Assembly (NCBI GenBank): GCA_032353305.1
Contig: JAUCNG010004458.1
Span: 1-15,364, forward strand
From: Cephalothrix spiralis
Lineage: Eukaryota; Nemertea; Palaeonemertea; Archinemertea; Cephalotrichidae
DNA: 15,364 nucleotides
Direction of reading: 5' to 3'
This document shows positions 1 to 9,800 of the stretch, one piece after another. Position 1 is the first letter of the stretch. Every line of letters starts with the position of its first letter. The notes beneath the pieces were generated by a model. That model was not told the DNA's origin and searched no databases. It was given only the letters and a program-made list of their open reading frames with translations. The translations under genes were made by a program, and so were the position numbers.

Positions 1-170
1 ACTTGGTCGATAGATATTAGGTCGAATACCAGTTTATGAAATCAAAATTGAACTTATTTATATTTATTTCAAAAAGGCTTTTATAGAATAAATAGGATTA
101 CACCAATAAAGATTTGTACTTCAACGAAAGGGGCGCACCTAGATATTCAGTGCTATAACTCCCGATGTAA

Positions 171-660
171 ATAATAGGGACAATTGTGCATATCGAACAA
201 TCAAATTTAGATATTAATTCGTCCACTGTAACTCAATGGAACCACCAAGTAAAATCGACGAATCAGATTCCGTTACAAAAAAATGTATCAGATCTTCTAC
301 CATTGTCTATGACAAACACTCAAGATGAATAAAATGTATTTGAAGAAGACCCAAAGTTTTGCGAGCACAAAGCAGTAAATAGCAGTGACAATGAGGAGAA
401 ACGGAATTTACGCAGAGAAAAACAAGATTTATGCCATTTAATCCAAGCTTATAACGTTCTTCTAGACCATAGCGGTATATTCATTCCTATGATTCCTCCA
501 GATTTAAATTATATGAGTCCTCCAGACCTTAGTGGTGATGCTACCTGAAAATGATTGATTTATAGTGAGAGACAATTGAGCCTGTCCCAAGGATTATCCG
601 GACAGTTGAGTTTACTTTTGTCTTCCTGTTACTTGTTTTTATTATTTTCGTAATAAAATC
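171..660 (+). pseudogene. Unrecognised coding-like remnant with poly(A) signal
   Basis: One frame from 171 stays open to TGA at 546-548 except for one TAA at 330-332. The product looks protein-like: after the internal stop it reads NVFEEDPKFCEHKAVNSSDN, an amphipathic charged helix (EEKRNLRREKQDLCHLIQAY), and a Pro-rich end (PMIPPDLNYMSPPDLSGDAT). An AATAAA at 652-657 follows about 105 bases after the stop. I do not recognise the family. It lies in the intron upstream of the first ABCC exon seen here. A decayed processed retrocopy or transposon fragment is the likeliest reading; a chance open frame is possible. Confidence 0.35.
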
Positions 661-713
661 TAAATTTGGAGAAATAGATAATAGGGACACATTTGTTGAT
701 TCTTCTATTTCAG

Positions 714-894
714 ACCAGAGTCTTTGTTACACACGGGGTAACATATCTCCCCAAAGTTGATTACATCGTTGTGATGAAAGATGGAAATGTATCTGAATTG
801 GGAACCTACGATGAGCTTTTAAGTCACGACGGTGCATTCGCTGAATTCATCAAAACTTATCTACAGGAGGCTGAAGAAGAAGATGACCCCGAGG
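714..894 (+). CDS. ABCC exon: end of NBD1 (H-loop) and linker start
   Basis: The acceptor is ttctatttcag before ACC; the donor is gag-g|gttagt. The entry phase is 0 and the exit phase is 1. It encodes TRVFVTHG (switch histidine of NBD1), then YLPKVDYIVVMKDG and the ELLSHDGAFAEFIKTYL segment typical of the end of MRP NBD1, followed by an acidic run EAEEEDDPE. Reading through the donor would hit a stop at once (GG T-TAG), which supports splicing here. Confidence 0.93.
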
Positions 895-3800
895 GTTAGT
901 AAAACCATCCAGTCATTCTTTCTCCATCTATTGTTCTGTAGAACATTGCAAGATAGAGAACATCTATCACCCGCTGGTGAAGTTACTGTGATAATCTAAC
1001 TTAGAAAGAGCTTTAAAACGTTTTAAATTCGTATTATCCCTAAACATCGAGTAAACTTTAAAAGATATTTAATATGTTGATGTCCAGTATAATTGAGTAA
1101 TTTACTTTCGATTGATTAATAGTTTGGGGAAAACCTAATTAGAGTATTGACATGAACAGTGAGACCCCCGATTGGGGACACTCACAATTGAGGACATCCC
1201 GGAACTTGGGACAGTTTCTGTGGTCCCGGCAGATTAGACTTATGTATTAAAATGTCTCACAACAAGGGACACCCCGGAATTCGGGACACTTTTCCTGGTC
1301 CTGAATTGCGGGGTTCCAAAGTATTTAGTGTTGGAAACGTTCTTATTAGATCTCATTGGTCCTTAACAAGCAAACTTTATCCCAAATAAAGAAGTATGGC
1401 GTCTTTCTGCGCGTGGGCAACGTCATAGGAATGTTTAGGCGTGTGAAACATTTAATATACGCAAAATATAGCCCAATCTGGTGTCAGTATATCAAATAGA
1501 GGGAAGATTCCCCTAAAATCAGATCTCTTGGCTTCGGCCTCTTGGCTTCGGCCTCTTGGCTTAGGCCTAAGGGAACTTAGTGTTACATTATGATGATTGA
1601 AGAATAAAAGATATGCTAATTGTAATTAAAGACTTAGAACTTAGTTCAAACCTGCATGACTTCAACTCAGTCCCTCAACAACGAATTAAACCAATCTCGT
1701 TACATTACTACCAATTATTAAATCAATTGAAGATAAGATAAATACAATGCATATTATTTTATTACAGCTGAGGAATTAAAGGCAACCCTACGCCGGCAAA
1801 TATCAGCTATTTCTGGTGACGATCTAAGTGATTGGGATAGCGCAGCAGATGGGCTTTCTGAGGGAGGACGAGCAAGACGGTACGTTGAATTGTCTGTTAT
1901 TAATAAGCTACGGCAGTTAACAAATCGCACACCTCGATATTGCAAAACTTTTATTAAACAAAAAAATGAAAAAGTCCTACTTTGACTAATTCGCATTTGT
2001 TTCTAGGAGAAAGCGAAAATCATCAACAAGGTCATCATACAAGAAAGGAGATTCTGACCTCGATGAGGTCAAAAGGAGTTTAGCAAAGAAGAAATTAACA
2101 ACGGAAGAGGTAGCAGAGACGGGGAGTGTAAGTCCTTATATTTACTTTTAATGCAGGGCACATATTATCGACGGTCCACTTTTCCAAAGAGAAAACGTTT
2201 CAAAAATCAGGTTTTGTGTTAATCAATTGCAATATGGACTTTTGTATCCATAAGGACATTACGATTGATATGTTAATTTTTATACAATTAATGACGTCAT
2301 AATACAGAATTATGGCCTAAGTATGTTTTTAGTGTTTCAGTATACCTTAACTTTCATTTTGGCCGCGGTTATCTGAAATTAATCGCCCGATTAACCGATT
2401 AAACGTCGAGCCCGCAGGGCGAGACGTTTAATCGGTTAATCGGGCGATTAATTTCAGAATAACCGTGGTCAAAATGAAAGTTAAGATGTTTATTCTGCGA
2501 TTAATATTATTATCAAACCAAAACCTACCATTATAACGACGATATTTATCGATTCAATATGGAAATTTTTGAAACAGCTGATGCAGCCGCCATCTTTTCT
2601 TTTTAAAATACTATTTTGGCATCAGCCAATCAGAATCGCTGTTCGAGCCTGCTAGCGGAATAATACAACATGTGCGCGTCGAACTTCTTTCAAGCAGATG
2701 GCGCGAAATCAGAACAGCGAAACAGATGCATTTTTAGCCGATAAAACCTTCAAAAATTGATCATAATTCGCATCATTGGTGAAAATTTATTAGACAGTGT
2801 GAATCATCAATTGATTTTGTAATAAGTGCTGTTATTTTCTGGACGATAATCACGATATGTATGCAGATCAACTAAATAATCAATTAGCTACATGATGAAA
2901 TTTTTTTGACGAAGCCGAGATGGCGACGAAATAAAATGGACGTGAGAGCAAAGCAAAAGGCATAAACCTGCTGCAGGGAGGAAATTTGGAACATATTAAT
3001 ATAGGGAAGAATCGAAAGCAGCTTCTACTCGAGTAAATATAAAGTGAAAATGGAATCAAGACATTTTTTCGAATATAAACTTTAGTATCTATTTTTTATT
3101 TCGACTTGAAAATTAAATGTCGAGGTAAAAAAAACAAGTTTTTAACATCAACAACACGTCAACAGCACAGGCAAAGCACAAAGTTATTATCACAACCTGT
3201 CACAACTGTGATCACTATCAGACTATTTACAAGTAAGAATAATTTACAGGATATTAAAACTTAACTACTCGTGATGAAATGAACGAGATGAATGGATAAA
3301 ACTAAAAGGATCATGACCAAGAATATTGAAGTTCACCTTTTTACAGGACCGATCATCTGATCATCATCTAACTTTCTAAGCCAAGGATCAAATCTAAATT
3401 GTATTTATCATGAAAGGATCATGAATGATTGACATGAATGAGGTCTATGACAATTCAGATACATATTAGGATTAAGGATACCACTTAATACCAGATTGAT
3501 TTACAGGTTAATATCTGAATATTGTGCATGAAGTTAATTAATAGTTTAATACTATAATACTGGTAATAGTATTGTAATCAAATTATACAATTTACATGGA
3601 TATAGCAGGTCAGTCAATTTTATTTCTAATTTATAAATATTTGTCTCAAATTATAGATTGTATCAATATTGCCTTAGTAAATCATGACACTATTAAATCA
3701 GCTAATGTAGTAAATAAGATCTACTTATTTTTAATTTTGGCTTATGATAAAATAGTATTTTCATCAGCATAGGAAATAAATACATCTTCGAAAAAATGGG

Positions 3801-6800
3801 TTTAAAAACTACAAACTACTTCTTCTCGCCATTCCCCTGGCCCAGTGTTTGGCACCAACCCGATAGCAGATAGCTGGACTACTTTCATTAACAGATTAAG
3901 GTTGCATTATAAAAAGATCTTATTAAGAGGCTAGCTAGGACTTTAATTGACACAATAGTCTTTATAGTTTTTGCACAATTAAGCTGGTAGCACACTTTTT
4001 AATCACACATAGCTTCCATCACAAGTTCCATGGATATGTAGTATAGATATATATATAGAGGGTACCTCACTGCAAAATCAAAATTATCTATGTCATAGAA
4101 ACTAGAAAATATTTCTAGGTTTTCCCACATCACTAAGTAATGCAGTACTAACCTAGAGTAGAGACCTAATGCATTACAAAAATAATGCATGAGTGAACCA
4201 ATCGATCACATTTTTTAACACTAGTGACTAATGATAGTGATTGTGCACATGTAACTCAAATTTTGATAAACCAGCAAGATGAGGCAATAGAACATTCATG
4301 ATTTCTGTTAGGTTTGCAGTACCAGTATCGGAATGAACAACAGCTTTTTTCTGTGTGTTGGCTGCTGTGCCATTTGCAGCAATAACTTCAATTGATGTGC
4401 TAGTTGATGGTGTGGCATCTGAGACTGTGACTGTTGCACTGGCAGCTTGAGCTGGTTTAACTGGAGCTGGTTTAATAACAGGAATTAATGGGCGAGGTGC
4501 TGGTGTGTTAGGTACTTTGAAGCTGTTTAATGCCTCCTCTCTTGTAACATGATCACCGTTTATAGCACTCTGCAGGACCATGTTAGCTGCTCTTTTGTCG
4601 TTATCGTCCATGTCCCGGACATAAGTATTTAATGACTCCTCAGAAACATGTTTTGAGATAGCTTGGATTTTGTTTCTCTCGAAACCAGCATGATTTAGCA
4701 AGGTGATTGTGGTAGCCCGGAGTGAATGATTTGTGTAGCGAAAGCTCAGGTTGGCTTGTAGTGATAGGCGCGGCATGTATTCTCGCAATGTCCTCTCTCC
4801 CAGGGGCTTACAGTCATACCATTCATCTAATTCTGCCATTTCCGGTACCCAATTTCTGTAAACAGAAAAGTATATCTGGTTTTAGAATGTTGACAAAGAT
4901 GGGGTATATCACTTCAATTTTTAAAATACAACTATAATAATTTTATTTCTCTTGAGAAACATTTAAAAAAAAATATTTATAAAGAAATTAAATATTTATG
5001 AATTAAAAAGCAAAGTGATATACCCCAATTAATGCTGACAAAGATGGGGTATATCACTTCTATTTTGAAAAAACAGCTATAATATAAAGAAATTAAATAT
5101 TCATGAATTAAAAAGCAAAGTGATATACCCCATTTGATAAAGAATTAATATCAAGAGATTATTGGCTCTTTAAGCATTACAGATTTCTAAAATCACTCTG
5201 GAGGTAATTGTGTTAATAATTTTTTTTGAATTTCATGTTTAATTCTGAAAGAAAATGTTAGGACATAGTCAAGATTTATTAGATCCAGAATTCTTTGTGG
5301 TGCGGTTTGCAATTTATTGGTGTCAGGTCCAGAATGCATTGACTTTTAGCCAGGGTTTTCCAGGTCCCTTACTTTCTTAGTTAGACAAGGGTTCACATAG
5401 TAAAAGTGAATTTTAATTATTTATACTACATCTTGCTGAATTCAGTCATGTTTGCTGAGTAAGTTTGACAAGTTATGAACATCAAAAATTATTTACGTAC
5501 CTCTTTGGGTATTGAAAGAATGCCTCCTCCTTTTTATTTCTCTTATCCAGATATTTTATAAACGCCTTTACAGGGCAATCTTTTTGATGTGTAGAGTACA
5601 TGCGGGTATCGGTGTCAGCATCCCCATCACTTTTTCCACCCTGGTGATTTTTTTGTTTTTCATTAATAAGCATGTGGACATATTGTGGAACCTTTTCTTT
5701 ATCATATACCACCTCAAAATATTCTGCTTTGAGCTCCCTCTGCCCCTCGAACCCCCGTCGACAGAAAAAAATCATTATGTTGAACCAGCATAGATTTAAT
5801 AACCCTGAAAAAAATATAAAAAATATAAGTTTTCATAATTCAGAAGTCACATTAATTCAGAAATTGTACCGCTGGTCAAGATTATATACATTAAGGCTCA
5901 ATGTTTATCAGGTTACCTGAAAATAATTTTTTGTCGCAAAATAAAAGTTTACAAAATATACCTTAACTTTCATTTTGGCAACGTTTATCTGAAATTAAGC
6001 GCCGATTAACCGATTAAACGTCGAGCTCGCATAAAAGTTTACAATCAGACTTAACTTTTATATACCGCAATTAACCCAATAAATTTATTTAGGGATTTTT
6101 TAAAAATTTATTATCTTTAATTAATGTGCAGTTTAAACCGATAATTGTCTAGCCAAAATTTACTGCACATTAATTTCAGAATAACTGCAGGCAAAATTAA
6201 AGTTCAGATGTTTATACTTGGAATAAAATCATTTTCATTGAATATATCAAAACGATTTAATGAACAAAATAGCCAGCTAGGAAATGTTCAAAGCAGACAA
6301 TTTTTGACGCCATTTTGTATAAACAGAATTAATCCTGGTCACATGAATTAATTCTGACCAATCACAGGCCAAGTTTCAGCAAGATGTAGTATAAGATTTA
6401 TTACTTAGGGATTTTTGTTTTTTTTCAAGATATTTTTTAGGGATTTTCTAAAATCTCCCAAGATTGATTTGCTAGAGATTTTTTGGTAAAGTGTACAAGA
6501 TTTAAATCTCTAATTTCCCCCTCTTTATATTGAAATTTAATTCATACCTTCAGCTGTATTAGAATCAAGAGCACTAGAATTCTTTAACTTCATTAGATCT
6601 GCATGACTTAAAGGTCTGTGGTGTTTGGTGGTATCTTTTCCCTGTTTTTTTAGGTCCTTTAGTTTGGCAATAAAGATTTGATTTGCGGAGTTGAATTCCA
6701 TATCGTTAATTACGTCTACACTGTACTCATTCTTATAATGTCTTGCGAGAGCCCATCTTATTCCTTTTAACGATTGAGTCTGGTATTCTTTCCCATCTTT

Positions 6801-9800
6801 TGTACGCACAGATGCCCAGAAAAGCTTGAGAAGTTGCGGCAATGAACTGATGCTAGGAATTTGTTTGAACGAATTGCACCATTCTGAAAGGACAAAAGTA
6901 AAAAACTTTAAAATTGTATACTTTATACAGTTCTATGCTAAAATTCTAACATATTGGTCAGAATACAGTCATGTAATATTAAAAGATTCTCAAAAAAAAA
7001 TAATAAATTAATTTTCGAGAGAGAAAAATTTTGATAAAATATTGCTGGCAGTGAAAAATAAATTTTAAAGACTTTTCAAGAGAAAAAATTGTTGACTGTA
7101 AAAAAAATTGAGCCAACTTTTTTCCTTTAAAAAATCTGCCACAGGCTGTAAAAATGTTTAAAAATTTATAACCGCGGCAAAATTAAAGTTAATGCCAAAA
7201 TGAAATGACCTCGGAACAAATTTTATATTATATAAAGCAGGAAAAATTTTTCCAGGCCTTTGGCCTTTCAGAAACATGTTGAATATTAGACTATTTTCAT
7301 AAGCCAAAATATACATCGAACAATAAAAAAGCATATTTTAAAAATATTAATTTAAGTATACTGTTAATGAAAAATGGAACTTACCATTGAAAATTTTTAA
7401 TGCCCATTTAGAAACTTTTTTGGTACGGTCCGACGTTACCCCATCTTCCAATTGTTGCAGAACGTCATCTGTGACGGTCAGAAATCTTGATTTGGGATTT
7501 GCCGTAACTGGGACTTTTGCTGTTTTTGGTATTGCAGCTTTTTGAAATTTTCTTGGTTTTGTAAAATTTGATACATGATTGGTTGAACTTGAATTTAATA
7601 TGGCATGATTGGTAGAATTTGATGTTGGCAATGGCATTTCATGATTTGTGTCGATTATAGATGTTGCAAGTGTAAAATTTGGCATTGAAGCATTTGAAGG
7701 CGGTATTGATAATGTAGATAAAATCTCATCCATTGAATCATCTAATATAGTATTATCATCTTCGTTATTTTCTGATTCATTCTCCATGTTCTCTACAATT
7801 TGATCTGATACTTTTTCTGGTTTTCTTTTTTTTACATTATAAACAATCGGAATAATTGGAATATGTTCCTGATTTTCAAAATCCGCACGATCTAGCCAGG
7901 TCATTACACTGTACTGCATTGGTGGAGTGCATCTTGTTTGTTTTATAGGACTTAAACCCATTTCCATTCCATAATCCACAGTATCTTGACTGTTTTCCAT
8001 TTCCATCCTTAAAATCTCATTTGACAGTGCGCACATGGACGCAGTGTTTACTTTTTTGAATTTTGAGAATAATCAAATCTTATTGGCCCGATTCAAATAT
8101 TATCCAGCCAATCGCGTCAATTATCTCCTTATTAGGAAGTGCGGGATTCCTTATTTGGCAAAATCGGTATTTTTTCGATTTCATCTGAAATTCATCTTTT
8201 ATTGATCAATAAAGATACTTTTTAGCGAATTAGTTTGAGACAAATATTAAGATATGATTATTTTTATCATTTGAGTTTTTTTTGTAATGATTTTAGACGA
8301 TTATTCTCTGAAATATCACCACTGAAAATCTAAAACTGACCACCGCATATTTCACTTGTAAAAAAGTTGTTTCGTTTTCGGAACATCGTGTTGAAAATTG
8401 GCAATATATTTTTTTAAATACGTTTTAACAAGTTGTTTTGTGTTTTGTAATATTAAAGTTGATTTCTTAACATTAATTTTCGTAGTTTTGCACTTTGTCT
8501 ATGTGTGATTTTATCAAAAATCGTCTTTTAAAATCGTATCTTGGTTGGGTTTTTATGTTCTTTCACAAAAATGTTTATTCTGCACATTCAACGACAAATT
8601 TACAACATTAAGAACGATTGACAGATAAACAAATGAAAGTTTTGATGAGAAAATATAACTATTATTTATTATTTATTTTTTTGATAGTTCAGGTATTTTT
8701 TTTTTAACCAAGAGAAGAGTTTTTAATGTTGTTGTCGATATCAAAATTTGGCAGAAATTTGTGAGCCTAATCACTCATTGTAACGATACATGCGCGCATG
8801 AAGTAGACCGAATTTAACTTCGACAAATTGCCTTATTGCTGTTGAATAAGCACATTTTGTCAAAACATCTTAATAAATCATCAATTATGTTATTGTTATT
8901 TAATATTTTAAATCATAATTGGTGATTTATTTCTCTCAAAAATACATTTGGTAGAAATTCGGGTTGACGAAGTAGACTACCAAATTATCCACTGATAATC
9001 TAGGTCATGTGACAGAATTCTGACCAATCAGAGACCGAGTTTCAGCATGATGCAGTATAAACCGAATTAAAAATTGAAGAAGAAAAAATTTGACTCTGAA
9101 TTTTTTTCAAAAATTGGAATTGGAAATTTTTTCTGAAACTTTTTGACTTAGAAATTTTTCGAAATTTTCAAAAACTGAAAAAACATTTTTAGGTGTAAGA
9201 CAAAAAAAATTTTGACACAGAAAAAAAAATGTGGCAGATGGAAAAAATACAACACATTAATTGCCACTTTGTTTTGCCTGCGATTTTACGACATTGTGTT
9301 AGTGTTCTTCTTAAATATATTGTGCTACTGTTCTTCTTTAATATATTTAAGGTTCGATTAGATGTATATAAAACGTATATAAAAGCAAATGGAATACCTT
9401 ATTGCCTTGGAGTTCTTGCTGCTTATGTCTGCTTTATCGGTTGTTCTGTTGGCACAAACTTTTGGTTGAGTATCTGGAGTGCTGACGAACCAACAGTCAA
9501 TGGAACTCAAGACATAGGTGTACGAGACATGAGACTAGCTGTTTATGGAGCGTTAGGATTTGGACAAGGTAAATATAAATGAAGATAAAAAGCAGCCCAT
9601 GCCATGGCATAGAGATACCACTACCCTAGATCATCTTCTTCGGATGATAAATGAATAGCACAGTATTGTAGTAATATTGCGGTATGCTGAAACTGTTTTA
9701 AGCACTCGATAAATATTAATACTGTATTACCATCGATTTTAAATAAATAACGTTTAAAGATCTTTAAATAAAAATAACTGTTAAAAAACTTCAACTTCAA

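Larger units (their letters stand above)
8037..9351. other. Intronic region upstream of the recombinase gene
   Basis: A very A+T-rich stretch with homopolymer runs and no supported gene. It holds the possible recombinase promoter at its left end. At 9003-9068 there is a 60-base segment (ggtcatgtgacagaattctg, accaatcagagaccgagttt) resembling 6337-6402, so it is part of a dispersed repeat. The last 150 bases precede the ABCC exon at 9352. Confidence 0.5.

Noticed and set aside
1754-1996. Minus-strand 80-codon frame over the ABCC linker exon
   Set aside because: Shadow of the plus-strand exon, which has matching splice sites and phases.
3999-4190. 63-codon minus-strand frame after the recombinase stop
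   Set aside because: Lies in the likely 3' untranslated region and has no recognisable content.
4722-4937. Plus-strand open frame across recombinase exon 4
   Set aside because: Antisense shadow of the well-supported exon; no family resemblance.
5512-5920. Two overlapping plus-strand open frames across recombinase exon 3
   Set aside because: Antisense shadows; the minus-strand reading carries the catalytic motifs.
8789-8800. Perfect palindrome catgcgcgcatg
   Set aside because: Twelve bases only; expected occasionally and without other context.
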